This document shows positions 44,609 through 52,527 of a stretch of DNA of 64,000 nucleotides, one piece after another. The notes beneath the pieces are model-generated. The model did no database searches, had not been told where the DNA came from, and worked only from the letters and a program-made list of their open reading frames with translations. Each line of letters opens with the position of its first letter. Within the stretch, counting starts at the first letter, position 1. Location: contig NZ_RAQC01000001.1 of assembly GCF_003610405.1 (NCBI RefSeq), forward strand, positions 2,294,001-2,358,000. The letters are read 5' to 3'. The position numbers were made by a program, and so were the translations under genes. This DNA comes from Microbacterium sp. AG238 (GTDB lineage Bacteria > Actinomycetota > Actinomycetes > Actinomycetales > Microbacteriaceae).

Positions 44609-45021
44609 CGGTTCTCCTCATTTCTCTTCAGTGCGTCGGGGATTTTGCCCAGGGTCTCGGCGGTCTGCGGGGCGCCCTGGACCTTCGCGAGCTGCTTGCG
44701 TCCGAGGGCGTACAGCACGGCCGCGATGACGCCCCAGATGACGGCGACGATGACGGCGGACCAGCCGAGCCCGACGAGGTGCCCGAGGGCCCACCAGAGC
44801 GCGATCGACAGGAAGAAGATCGCCATGAGCGCTGCGTAGCCCGCGCCGCCCAGCATCCCGGCTCCCTTGCCCGCCCGCGTTCCCGACTCCTTCAGCTCGG
44901 CCTTGGCCAGGTTGATCTCCTGGCGCATCAGCTCCGACAGGTCGCGTGTCACCTCGCCCAGCAGATCGCCGAGCGACGTGGTCGCCGCCTGCTGCTCGGA
45001 AGGCGTGGGGTTATCGGTCAT
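44605..45021 (-). CDS. Holin-X/phage-holin-superfamily III membrane protein
   Basis: A 138-residue protein with a cytoplasmic helical start (SLGDLLGEVTRDLSELMRQE) and two membrane helices around residues 58-105 (ALMAIFFLSIALWWALGHLV, then AVIVAVIWGVIAAVLYALG). This is the actinobacterial holin-X-like pattern, a family found outside phages. The ATG at 45021 overlaps the end of the previous gene and the gene's stop overlaps the next ATG. Confidence 0.82.
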   Translation of the reverse strand: MTDNPTPSEQQAATTSLGDLLGEVTRDLSELMRQEINLAKAELKESGTRAGKGAGMLGGAGYAALMAIFFLSIALWWALGHLVGLGWSAVIVAVIWGVIAAVLYALGRKQLAKVQGAPQTAETLGKIPDALKRNEENR

Positions 45022-45844
45022 CTCGGGTCTCCCCGATGCCCTCGGTGTACGGCTCGTCGGCTGTTCGGCCGAGCGAGCTGTCGTAGAGCGGGGTGGGCTC
45101 TGCGGCATCCGCCCTTGCGTCGATCGGCTCGTCGAGCGGCGCGCCGACGGGAGCGTGCGACGGCGCCGACGGCGCGGCGGGGATGCCGGTGGGCGCCGAG
45201 CCCGGCGTGCCGATGGGGTCGTGGAGTGGAGCGTTCACCGGCGCCGGGGACGGAGCCGAGGGGGCCGACGGCACACCGTCGGCAGTCGTGCCGGAGCTGG
45301 GAGCGGAGGCAGGGGCAGAGTCATGCTCCTCCCTCGCGCTCTCGGTGAGCGCGCGGGTGAGGCGACCGGCGACGACCCCGGCGATCAACGCGCCCGCGAT
45401 GAAGACCCCCGGCTTGCGCCGGGCGAAGCTCTTGACCTCGCTGACCAGCGAACCCGGGTCGCGTTGCGAGAGCCAGTCGGATGCGCCGCTCACGCGGCTC
45501 GACACCTGACGCACCAGGTCGGTGGCGATGCCGGGGTTCTCGGAGTTCTGCGCCAGGGAGTCCAGCTCGTCACCGATCGAGCGCAACCCGTCGGCGACGC
45601 GCTGCTGCTGCGACGCGGCCTGCTCGGTGAGCTGCTGCTTCGTCTGCGCATAGACCTGCTTCGCTTGCGACTTCGCCTCGGACGCGACACCCGCCACCTC
45701 GTGCTTCGCCGTCTCGACGACGTGGCCGGCCTCGGCTTTCGCGGTGCCGGCGACCTCGCCGGCCTCGTGCTTCGCCGTCTCCGCCGTTCCCGACCCTGAT
45801 CCTGCCTGTGAGCCGGACGCCGGCTCACCGTAGTTCTGCGACAT
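45011..45844 (-). CDS. Envelope stress-type membrane protein, first gene of operon
   Basis: A 277-residue protein. The N-terminal half is an Ala/Glu/Lys-rich coiled coil of repeated (T)AKxEAG-like units (GTAKAEAGHVVETAKHEVAG). A membrane segment follows (KPGVFIAGALIAGVVAGRL), then a Pro/Ser-rich repeat (APSAPSPAPVNAPL). Such architecture is typical of poorly known actinobacterial stress proteins. GAGGAGA precedes the ATG. It leads the operon with the holin-X and DUF3618 genes; a minisatellite lies upstream. Confidence 0.78.
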   Translation of the reverse strand: MSQNYGEPASGSQAGSGSGTAETAKHEAGEVAGTAKAEAGHVVETAKHEVAGVASEAKSQAKQVYAQTKQQLTEQAASQQQRVADGLRSIGDELDSLAQNSENPGIATDLVRQVSSRVSGASDWLSQRDPGSLVSEVKSFARRKPGVFIAGALIAGVVAGRLTRALTESAREEHDSAPASAPSSGTTADGVPSAPSAPSPAPVNAPLHDPIGTPGSAPTGIPAAPSAPSHAPVGAPLDEPIDARADAAEPTPLYDSSLGRTADEPYTEGIGETRDDR

Positions 45845-46060
45845 CGGTTCTCCTCTCGGTACCGCTTTGCGTTCGTGGGGTGCCGATGTAACGCCTGAGT
45901 CCCGCGTCTTGCCCCGGGGCTTGACGTCGGCGACGTGCTGTGGATGACTGGGTCCGCTGCGCCGGCTCGGCGCTGTCTCGGCACTGTCTCGGCGCGAACT
46001 CAGCCTGAACTCAGCGCGAACGGATGCGAGTTCGGACACCGGCCGGGCCCCGACGCCCTC

Positions 46061-46240
46061 GGCAGTGCGCTCCGGCGCCCGGCAGTGCGCTCTGGCATCC
46101 GGCAGCGTGCTCTGGCATCCGGCAGCGCGCCCTGGCACCCGACAGTGGGCTCCGGCACGCGGGAGTGCGCTCCGGCACGCGGGAGCGCTCTCTAGCAGGC
46201 GGGAGCGCTCTCTGGCAGGCGGGAGCGCGCTCCGAGGCTC
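46061..46240. repeat. Minisatellite of nine 20-bp units
   Basis: Nine consecutive units start every 20 bp at 46061, each a variant of GGCAGTGCGCTCYGGCATCC drifting toward GGGAGCGCTCTCTGGCAGGC. The unit length is not a multiple of three and no gene spans it. It fills the middle of the 462-bp gap 45845-46306 between the envelope operon start and the HNH gene end; the rest of the gap holds short imperfect repeats (CTGTCTCGGC twice, GAACTCAGC twice at 45961-46020) and no recognised gene. Confidence 0.9.
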
Positions 46241-46306
46241 GGGCGGCATCGAGGGCTGCGCCGCACGCCGTCGCGTCCCACGCTCATTCCGCCCCGCGAC
46301 CCTGGA

Positions 46307-47812
46307 TCAGAACGGTGGCGGACCCGGGTCGGGTGGGTCTGTGGTCGTGAAGGTGACGAGTGGTGGGGGTGCGTCTTCGCGGTAGACCCGTCCGGTGGGT
46401 GAGGTCCAGACGAGTCTCCCGCCGGTGAGTTGTCGTACGTGCCATCGGGTGTGGTGTTTGACGTCGTGGTGTCGTTTGCAGAGGTTCGCGAGGTTGCGCA
46501 CGTGCGTCGGCCCGCCGTGGGAGGCGGCGATGGTGTGGTCGAGTTCGCAGCGGATGGCGGGTTGTCGGCATCCGGGGAACCGGCAGTGCCGGTCCCGGGC
46601 CCGCAGGAGGCGGATCATCGCGTTCGTGGGCCGGTAGGTGTCGCATTCGAGCACGGTTCCGGTGACGGGGTGGGTGAGTAGTCGGTCCCAGGAGGGGGTG
46701 TTGCCGGCGAGTTCGCGTGCGGTGGCCGCGTCGATGGGGGAGCGTCCCGCGAGATCGGCTGGCCCTTCGTCGTGGCCCATCAGGGTGAGGGCGGAGACGG
46801 CGACCTGGACGTGTGCGCGGATCGCGCCGAGGGTCCCGTCGCCGTCTCCTGCGTTGGTGGGGTCGAGGGAGGGTGTCCCGGCGAGGAGGAGGTCGCTGAA
46901 GACGTCTGCGCGGACCTGGTCGATGGTGCGGGCGTCGTCGACGAACGACGACCCGACGCGGATGGCTGTGTCAGCATCGGTTTCGGTGCCGTTTGCGTCG
47001 GCTCGGGCGGCGGGGATGTCGGGAGCAGCGCCGTTTGCGTCGGCTCGCGCGGCGGGGGTAGCTGGGGAGGGGGTGTTGCAAGCGGCGTCATTTGCGCCGG
47101 CTCGATTGGCCGGGATGCTGGGAGCGTCGTGATCCGACCGAGCGGTGATGATCTCTCGCGCCTGCCGAGTGAGCCGATCCACGATCCCGTCCGCGATGAC
47201 GGTCGGCAGGGTCGCGATCAGGTCCGACATCCCGTCCGGCCCCGGCTGGACTCGCACGCACCGCCCCGCGACGGCTTCCTCGTGCCGTTCGGTGAAGCTC
47301 CGCGGGTGCAGGCGCTCCGCCAGCATCCGCAGTGCATCCCGCACCCGATTCGGTGTCTCGCCCTCGCACTTCTCGATCGCGACGCGTTCGAACTCCGCGC
47401 GATCTGCCGCCGGGACGATGCAACCCACCTCCTGGATCACCCGGACATGCCCGCGGACGATGCGGCCCGCCTCCCACGCGGCCATCGTCAGCGGGTAGTT
47501 GTCCACCAAGTCGCGGGCCTCGTCGATCCGGCGTTGCAGGGTGCGGTCGGTCGCAACGAACACCCCGGCCAGCTCGGCGGCGATTCCTCGCAACGCCATC
47601 TCCCGCGCCTTCACTCGCTCCGACGCGCCGAAAGCCTGCCGCTCGGCCAGCACACCGGCGGCGGCGAGCACCCGAACCTCACGAATCTGCGCCAGCCGCG
47701 CATCATCCGCCGCGCCCTCGGCATCCGCGACGAGCATCGCGAGCGCATCGACATCGCCGTCGCTGCCCATCCCGCTGCTCGCCCGCCGACCGAGCCCGCC
47801 ATTCGAATACAT
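46307..47812 (-). CDS. DUF222/HNH endonuclease-domain protein
   Basis: A 501-residue protein of the actinobacterial DUF222-HNH (13E12-repeat-like) family. DUF222 occupies most of residues 30-370, interrupted by a variable Ala/Asn-rich insert with a short internal repeat (ARADANG twice). The HNH nuclease lies near 420-465 (HCRFPGCRQPAIRCELDHTI, then NLANLCKRHHDVKH). In mycobacteria several relatives are LexA-controlled; here an SOS-box-like palindrome covers the start codon (47803-47818). Likely a DNA-damage-linked or selfish nuclease. Confidence 0.88.
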   Translation of the reverse strand: MYSNGGLGRRASSGMGSDGDVDALAMLVADAEGAADDARLAQIREVRVLAAAGVLAERQAFGASERVKAREMALRGIAAELAGVFVATDRTLQRRIDEARDLVDNYPLTMAAWEAGRIVRGHVRVIQEVGCIVPAADRAEFERVAIEKCEGETPNRVRDALRMLAERLHPRSFTERHEEAVAGRCVRVQPGPDGMSDLIATLPTVIADGIVDRLTRQAREIITARSDHDAPSIPANRAGANDAACNTPSPATPAARADANGAAPDIPAARADANGTETDADTAIRVGSSFVDDARTIDQVRADVFSDLLLAGTPSLDPTNAGDGDGTLGAIRAHVQVAVSALTLMGHDEGPADLAGRSPIDAATARELAGNTPSWDRLLTHPVTGTVLECDTYRPTNAMIRLLRARDRHCRFPGCRQPAIRCELDHTIAASHGGPTHVRNLANLCKRHHDVKHHTRWHVRQLTGGRLVWTSPTGRVYREDAPPPLVTFTTTDPPDPGPPPF

Positions 47813-47818
47813 GTTCTA
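47803..47818. promoter_or_regulatory. LexA/SOS-box-like palindrome over HNH start codon
   Basis: TCGAATACATGTTCTA matches the actinobacterial SOS consensus TCGAAC(N4)GTTCGA at 14 of 16 positions when ACAT fills the centre. It contains the ATG at 47812 and lies downstream of CAACAT, the likely -10 box six bases before the start. A repressor bound here would block transcription start. Confidence 0.7.
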
Positions 47819-47943
47819 ATGTTGCCACAGGCCTCCGACATTGCGCCCCCGACCATCCACCGCGCCCGATCCAAAGACCCGGACGGCGTGTGAGAGTCGG
47901 GTCGCCGGTCTGACGGGTGCGACAGGGTGGGGAGTTCTCCCCA

Positions 47944-47973
47944 TCGACCTGGCGTGATCGGTGCCGATAGGTT
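47944..47973 (+). promoter_or_regulatory. Promoter of WXG100-like gene copy 1
   Basis: TCGACC (47944-47949) and TAGGTT (47968-47973) are spaced by 18 bp and kept in both repeat copies. A perfect GGGGAG-TT-CTCCCC palindrome lies directly upstream and may be an operator. CAGGAGG before the ATG gives a normal leader. Confidence 0.5.
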
Positions 47974-48026
47974 TTGGGTGTCGGCTCCGGAGGGGGGTCG
48001 GGACATCTACTTTCAGGAGGGCCGTC

Positions 48027-48314
48027 ATGGCTGATTTCGGTGCGTCTTATGGCGAGATGGAGCAGGTTGCGAGTTCGCTGGCGCAGGCTCGTGATGACAT
48101 TCAGGGTCAGCTGGACACCCTGAAGTCGCAGGTGGACACGCTGCTGGGTGACGACTTCAAGACGCAGCACGCGTCGGGCAAGTTCGGTGAGGGTTACTCG
48201 GAGCTGACGACGGGTCTGAAGAACGCGGTCGATGGCATCAACGACATGTCCGAGTCGCTGCTGGGCATGATGCGCGCGATCCAGGACCTCGACCAGCAGC
48301 TCGCCGGCAGCTGA
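48027..48314 (+). CDS. WXG100-superfamily-like small secreted protein, copy 1
   Basis: A 95-residue helical hairpin protein (MADFGASYGEMEQVASSLAQ, then ASGKFGEGYSELTTGLKNAV). Size, two-helix pattern and central turn fit the WXG100/ESAT-6 superfamily of type VII secretion cargo, but the Trp-x-Gly turn is replaced by LLGDDFKTQHASG, as in several Microbacteriaceae proteins. AGGAGG precedes the ATG. An identical protein is encoded at 52110-52397. Probably exported as a dimer; no secretion machinery is in the window. Confidence 0.78.
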   Translation: MADFGASYGEMEQVASSLAQARDDIQGQLDTLKSQVDTLLGDDFKTQHASGKFGEGYSELTTGLKNAVDGINDMSESLLGMMRAIQDLDQQLAGS

Positions 48315-48321
48315 CCCGACG

Positions 48322-48630
48322 ATGTCCGTTCGGCTGTCGTACGACGAGATCGGAGCGCTCTACACCAACCTGCTGGCGACTCAGACGGAGTTCGACAACG
48401 CTTCGGCGCGGGCGAGCGATCTCGCCGACGATATCGGTCGTCCGTACGATCGTGGAGAGCTCCGCGACGAAGCGAACACGTTCGAGAGCCAGTGGGACGA
48501 TCGCCGCGGCAAGCTCAACGAAGGGCTGGAGTCGGTGATCAACCGTGCGAAGACGGTCCTCGAAGGGTTCGGGGACTTCGACCTCGAGTCGGCCGCTCAG
48601 TTGGCCGCGCAGATGCAGGAAACCGGGTAG
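48322..48630 (+). CDS. Second small WXG-like helical protein
   Basis: A 102-residue helical protein starting seven bases after copy 1 of the WXG100-like gene. It has amphipathic helices (YDEIGALYTNLLATQTEFDN, FESQWDDRRGKLNEGLESVI) and a QW turn. The tandem pair resembles ESX heterodimer partners. It precedes the effector-like gene by nine bases, so it may also act as its chaperone. Assignment is inferred from size and context. Confidence 0.65.
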   Translation: MSVRLSYDEIGALYTNLLATQTEFDNASARASDLADDIGRPYDRGELRDEANTFESQWDDRRGKLNEGLESVINRAKTVLEGFGDFDLESAAQLAAQMQETG

Positions 48631-48639
48631 GGCAGACAG

Positions 48640-49884
48640 ATGGCTACGCATGAGTCACCACGCGGTCGACCGGTCGAGGTCGTCGTCGGCAACGCCGGGT
48701 TGATCAGCTCCCGCGGCACTCAGGTCGTGAACCTGGGCAACGCGATGGCGGACGCGGCGGCGCTGCTCGATCGCCTCGTGGCCGACGGTGCCGACATGGA
48801 GGGCTCGGCGATCGACAAGCTGCGCGAGGCCGGCGAAGAGGTCTATCGCGAGTTGGGACGTGCTGCCGACCTGTATGTGGCGGTGGGCCCCTACATCCGC
48901 GAATACGGTACAGCGCTGGGCGATGTCCAGGGGCGGATGCAGTCGAGCGTGCCCGCGGCGGACCAGGCGTGGGCCACCCTGCAATTGCGGCGCGAGCAAG
49001 CCGTCGAGGCGGAGAACGCGCGGGTGAATCAGACGAACTCCACGCCTTCCCTCGACCCGGGCGAGTCGGACGCCGCGCAGCAGCGGGCCGACGAAGACGC
49101 CGCCGACGCGCTTGCGGCCCGCAACGCCGCATACGACCTCTGGGAGGCGGCGGGCGAGGCGTTCGATTCCGACTACGACGCGTGGGAATCGGCCTTCGAG
49201 ACCGCCGTGTCGGGAATCCGCAGTGCCACGCAAGATGGCGTGCAGGACTCGTTCTGGGACAACCTCGACGGTCTCGTGTCGTTTGTCCTCGACGTTCTCG
49301 CGATCGCAGGCATGGTCCTCGCGGTGCTGGCGCTCGTCGTGGGCGGACCGATCGTCGCCATGCTCGCCCTCGCTGTCGGGGTGCTCTCGCTCGTGCTGAC
49401 CATCTACCAGGCGACCCGTGGCGACGCCGGTCCGGTCGAGGTCGGCCTCGCGATCCTCGGTGTCTTCCCGTTCGGTGCCCTGGGCGAGTTCGCATCCGGT
49501 GGCATCGGGTCGGGCATGCGCGCGTGGACGGGGCTGTCACGTGGCGGCCTGTCGGTCGCCGACGACGCCGCGCGGTGGAGTCTGAGTCTGAGCAGCGGTC
49601 TCCCCGACTTCGTGTCGAACATGCGCGGACTGGGGGGCAGCGGTGCGGGCTTCCTGTCGCTCGGCGGCAACAGCTTCGAGTTCATGTCGGACCTCGTGAC
49701 CGGTTTCGACAACGATATGTGGCGGGTCGTCGGCGAGCTCGGCACGATGCCGCAGCAGGCCGCCTACGCGACGGATGCGGCGGGGACCTTCGTCGGCAGC
49801 GTCGCCAACATCTTCAGCTACGGCGAGAACATCATCGACGTCGGCGCCGGCTCGTTCCTGAACCTCGCGGATCTTCGGTGGTGA
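48640..49884 (+). CDS. Putative type VII secretion effector-like protein
   Basis: A 414-residue protein. The first ~200 residues are helical and WXG/LXG-like (LGNAMADAAALLDRLVADGA, DLWEAAGEAFDSDYDAWESA). A hydrophobic centre follows (VLDVLAIAGMVLAVLALVVG, LALAVGVLSLVLTIY), then a Gly/Ser-rich C-terminal ~150 residues with no recognised toxin domain. The architecture fits secreted polymorphic or membrane-inserting T7SS proteins. It sits directly after two small WXG-type genes. Activity unknown. Confidence 0.68.
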   Translation: MATHESPRGRPVEVVVGNAGLISSRGTQVVNLGNAMADAAALLDRLVADGADMEGSAIDKLREAGEEVYRELGRAADLYVAVGPYIREYGTALGDVQGRMQSSVPAADQAWATLQLRREQAVEAENARVNQTNSTPSLDPGESDAAQQRADEDAADALAARNAAYDLWEAAGEAFDSDYDAWESAFETAVSGIRSATQDGVQDSFWDNLDGLVSFVLDVLAIAGMVLAVLALVVGGPIVAMLALAVGVLSLVLTIYQATRGDAGPVEVGLAILGVFPFGALGEFASGGIGSGMRAWTGLSRGGLSVADDAARWSLSLSSGLPDFVSNMRGLGGSGAGFLSLGGNSFEFMSDLVTGFDNDMWRVVGELGTMPQQAAYATDAAGTFVGSVANIFSYGENIIDVGAGSFLNLADLRW

Positions 49885-49927
49885 GTCCAGCCGGAACGAT
49901 GCCGCTCGGCTGTGGCAGGGTGATCTC

Positions 49928-50545
49928 ATGATGTCGTTGCGCGACGAGATGCTCGGCCGCGTGGCGTCTATCCCCGCGTTCCGCATGATGGGGCCGCCGG
50001 GGTGGGAGTTGCATGAAATGGCGCCGGAGGTCGAGCAGCAGCTCGTCGCCCGCGCGCGCGAGCGACTCATGGCCGCCCACCAGCCCGTTCTGTTCGCTCG
50101 GTTGGGCCCCCTCGTCACCGAGGCGTTCTCCTCGGCCCGCGCGCAGGGGGCGCGGTTCATGATCATGCCGGGATCCGACACTCCCACCGGTCTGCTGGCA
50201 CCTGTCACGATCCTCGGCTCGTTGCAGCGCTCTTCACCATCGGCTCCGCTCGATGCGCGCGTGGCCGAGGCGATCGAGCACCACGGCGCGCGACCTCTCG
50301 GCGGGAGCCGCCATTTTCTTCGGTGGGAGCACCGCAAGCGGGCACGGATCGATGGCGATGAGGCCGATACGCGGACGCTCGTCTACATCACGCCGATCCC
50401 GGGCACCGGAAGATCGAGTGCGCTTCAACTGACGGCCACGATCGTGCAGCCGGTCGAACGCGACTCGGAGACCGATGCACGCATCGCAGACTGGGTCGAC
50501 ATGATCGACGCATCGGTCGCCACGTTCGCGTGGGTTCGCTCATGA
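49928..50545 (+). CDS. Conserved protein of the secretion-substrate locus, A
   Basis: A 205-residue soluble protein (MMSLRDEMLGRVASIPAFRM, WVDMIDASVATFAWVRS at the end). No family is recognised. The following gene starts within its stop (ATGA at 50542-50545), so the two should be made together. It could be a chaperone, immunity or adaptor protein for the upstream effector; this is context only. Confidence 0.6.
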   Translation: MMSLRDEMLGRVASIPAFRMMGPPGWELHEMAPEVEQQLVARARERLMAAHQPVLFARLGPLVTEAFSSARAQGARFMIMPGSDTPTGLLAPVTILGSLQRSSPSAPLDARVAEAIEHHGARPLGGSRHFLRWEHRKRARIDGDEADTRTLVYITPIPGTGRSSALQLTATIVQPVERDSETDARIADWVDMIDASVATFAWVRS

Positions 50546-51171
50546 TCGCCATCCGCCACGTCGACGATCCGGAATTCGTCGTCGCGTTGCCCAGCGACGA
50601 GATGGATGACGCCGCACGCTGGGACTGGGCTCGCGGGGCCGTTGCCGACACCGCGAGCAGACACGGCGCCGACGCCGTGCGATCAGATCTCGCCGTCGAG
50701 TTCGCGGCGCGCGCACAGGCGAAGATCTCGGGCGAGGGGGCGGCCGGCGTGCTGCTGTACGTACCGTCGTGGCGGGTCTGGACCGCGGTGCGCGTTGCCG
50801 TCAGCGACCTCGAGCCGACACCGCAGGAGGTCGAGGCCTTCGTCCGTCCCGCCGCGCTTCTGCCTCCCCAGGTTCGCGTGACCCCCGAGCTTCCCATCGG
50901 GCGGGGAGCATCGTCGACCGTTCTGGTGAGCGCGGACCCCGCACTCGGGGCGGTGCGCTGGCTCTTCGTGCCGCCCGGTCGCGGGATTCGTGTCGACATC
51001 ACCCCGGTCACGGCTCCCGCGGTGACGGCGACGGCCGCGTTGACCGAGGTGTTCCTCTCGACTGTGCGCATCGAGGGTGTCGACGGCGCACGGTCTGCGG
51101 CGTTCGAGCCGGAAAGACTCGCTTCGCCCCCCGATCTCGAGGGGCGAAGCTGGCCGGAGTGGGCATCGTGA
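50542..51171 (+). CDS. Conserved protein of the secretion-substrate locus, B
   Basis: A 209-residue soluble protein (MIAIRHVDDPEFVVALPSDE, AAGVLLYVPSWRVWTAVRVA). The ATG at 50542 is preferred over an in-frame codon at 50530 because it overlaps the previous stop as ATGA. Its own stop overlaps the next GTG start. Weak overall resemblance to protein A suggests a pair of related partners. Function unknown. Confidence 0.6.
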   Translation: MIAIRHVDDPEFVVALPSDEMDDAARWDWARGAVADTASRHGADAVRSDLAVEFAARAQAKISGEGAAGVLLYVPSWRVWTAVRVAVSDLEPTPQEVEAFVRPAALLPPQVRVTPELPIGRGASSTVLVSADPALGAVRWLFVPPGRGIRVDITPVTAPAVTATAALTEVFLSTVRIEGVDGARSAAFEPERLASPPDLEGRSWPEWAS

Positions 51172-51932
51172 CGACGGGTCCGGCGGCGCGGTACGCGGCC
51201 ACGCGGCGCACGTGGGAGCCGATCGACTGGTGGCGTCTCGAGGCGCGTGCGTGGCAGGAAGCGCCCGCGGTGCGACGGGTCATCGCTCTGTTCGCGCCGA
51301 CGACGGTCTTTCGCGAGCTCGCCGCCCAGTCCGGGCGGAACCCGGTGGTGACGGTGCTTCTGCTGGTCTGGAACCTCGTCGGGCTCGGCGCACCCGTCGT
51401 CGGCGCCGCGATGTTGCTCGGCTGGGTGTTCGGACGAGCGGATGCAGCGGCTGTCGGCGCCGCGGGGATCGCCTTCGCGGCCGGCGCAGTCGTCGCCGGC
51501 GCCGGCCTCGTGACAAGCGGTCGTGATGCCGGTCGTGTCGACGCCGGGTCCGCGCACGCGATCGGATGGGTTCATGTGCTGGCTGCCGGTGCCGCGTCGG
51601 TCGTGTCGATACTTGCCGTGCTCCAGAGCCAGGCGACAGGTGCCTGGGGGTTGGGGTTCATCATGCTCGATCTCGTCGTGGGTGCGCTGTACTTCGCGGT
51701 CTTCCGGCGGAAGCCGACCGACGGATCGGAGCGCTGGAAGCGAACGGTGGATCAGCTGGCAGCCGCGGTGTCGGCGCTCGACGACGACACCCGCGCCCGC
51801 ATCCTGGCCGACATCGGCGACGCCATCGATGAGCTCGAGACCGCCGGCCGCATCCCGGAGTCCGTGGCCGCCGAGGCCCGGCAGACACCGCCCGGTATGC
51901 TCGGCGCGCGCTTCGCCCCGCGCGAAGCCTGA
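51168..51932 (+). CDS. Membrane protein of the secretion-substrate locus
   Basis: A 254-residue protein with four to five membrane helices (NPVVTVLLLVWNLVGLGAPV, GAAGIAFAAGAVVAGAGLVT, AIGWVHVLAAGAASVVSILA, GLGFIMLDLVVGALYFAVF) and a long cytoplasmic tail (VDQLAAAVSALDDDTRARIL). Starts at GTG 51168, coupled as GTGA. It closes the set of three coupled genes before the second WXG100-like copy. It could anchor the system; unproven. Confidence 0.65.
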   Translation: MTTGPAARYAATRRTWEPIDWWRLEARAWQEAPAVRRVIALFAPTTVFRELAAQSGRNPVVTVLLLVWNLVGLGAPVVGAAMLLGWVFGRADAAAVGAAGIAFAAGAVVAGAGLVTSGRDAGRVDAGSAHAIGWVHVLAAGAASVVSILAVLQSQATGAWGLGFIMLDLVVGALYFAVFRRKPTDGSERWKRTVDQLAAAVSALDDDTRARILADIGDAIDELETAGRIPESVAAEARQTPPGMLGARFAPREA

Positions 51933-52026
51933 TCGCCAGCGCGGCATCCTGCGCGAGACCCGAACGGTGTCTGCGAGTCGGTGCTCCGATGTCCGGTCGG
52001 TTCAACCGGGTGGGGAGTTCTCCCCA

Positions 52027-52056
52027 TCGACCTGGCGTGATCACTCCCGGTAGGTT
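52027..52056 (+). promoter_or_regulatory. Promoter of WXG100-like gene copy 2
   Basis: TCGACC (52027-52032) and TAGGTT (52051-52056), spaced by 18 bp, as in copy 1. The spacer differs (ACTCCCGG against GGTGCCGA), so the two promoters may differ in strength. Confidence 0.5.
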
Positions 52057-52109
52057 TTGGGTGTCGGCTCCGGAGGGGGGTCGGGACATCTACTTTCAGG
52101 AGGGCCGTC

Positions 52110-52397
52110 ATGGCTGATTTCGGTGCGTCTTATGGCGAGATGGAGCAGGTTGCGAGTTCGCTGGCGCAGGCTCGTGATGACATTCAGGGTCAGCTGGACA
52201 CCCTGAAGTCGCAGGTGGACACGCTGCTGGGTGACGACTTCAAGACGCAGCACGCGTCGGGCAAGTTCGGTGAGGGCTACTCGGAGCTGACGACGGGTCT
52301 GAAGAACGCGGTCGATGGCATCAACGACATGTCCGAGTCGCTGCTGGGCATGATGCGCGCGATCCAGGACCTCGACCAGCAGCTGGCCGGCAGCTGA
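52110..52397 (+). CDS. WXG100-superfamily-like small secreted protein, copy 2
   Basis: Encodes a 95-residue protein identical to that at 48027-48314. AGGAGG precedes the ATG. It stands alone: the next gene, a lipoprotein, has its own start after a strong hairpin. Two identical cargo genes with near-identical promoters may raise dosage, or mark the ends of a duplicated or mobile block. Confidence 0.8.
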   Translation: MADFGASYGEMEQVASSLAQARDDIQGQLDTLKSQVDTLLGDDFKTQHASGKFGEGYSELTTGLKNAVDGINDMSESLLGMMRAIQDLDQQLAGS

Positions 52398-52411
52398 CCC
52401 CGGTTCGACCT

Positions 52412-52453
52412 TCAGCGGTGCGGGTGCGGACGTGCCCGGATCCGCACCGCTGA
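52412..52453 (+). terminator. Hairpin after second WXG100-like gene
   Basis: TCAGCGGTGCGG and CCGCACCGCTGA form a perfect 12-bp stem with an 18-base loop, no T tract. Likely terminator of the cargo gene; copy 1 has no equivalent, so its transcript reads on into the locus. Confidence 0.65.
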
Positions 52454-52527
52454 GTGATCGGCGATAGGGGAGGATCCGAGCACAGCCGACACATTGCGAG
52501 CATCGTGGCCAATGGCGAGGTGCTGCG

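Larger units (their letters stand above)
47925..48318 (+). repeat. 394-bp direct repeat, copy 1 (promoter plus WXG100-like gene)
   Basis: Matches 52008-52401 at an exact offset of 4083 bp with only a handful of differences, mainly within GATCGGTGCCGATAGG. It carries a GGGGAG-TT-CTCCCC hairpin (47929-47942), a promoter and a complete 95-codon gene. Weaker similarity extends ~45 bp further upstream. Recombination between copies would remove the five genes between them. Confidence 0.92.
52008..52401 (+). repeat. 394-bp direct repeat, copy 2 (promoter plus WXG100-like gene)
   Basis: Near-identical partner of 47925-48318, carrying the same hairpin, promoter and 95-codon gene. The coding part differs at only a few silent positions (for example GGTTAC to GGCTAC). 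Such identity between copies implies recent duplication or ongoing gene conversion. Confidence 0.92.

Noticed and set aside
44605..45021. Prophage lysis module because of the holin-like gene
   Set aside because: No phage structural, integrase or endolysin genes are nearby; holin-X-like proteins are common in actinobacterial envelope operons.
46061..46240. CRISPR array
   Set aside because: Units are contiguous 20-bp repeats without spacers, and no cas genes are near.
46024..46385. Short frames spanning the minisatellite
   Set aside because: They simply translate the tandem repeat, in several frames, with no ribosome site or conservation signal.
47925..52401. Composite transposon flanked by direct repeats
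   Set aside because: The repeats encode a WXG100-like cargo gene and promoter, no transposase or terminal inverted repeats are present, so no insertion sequence is claimed.
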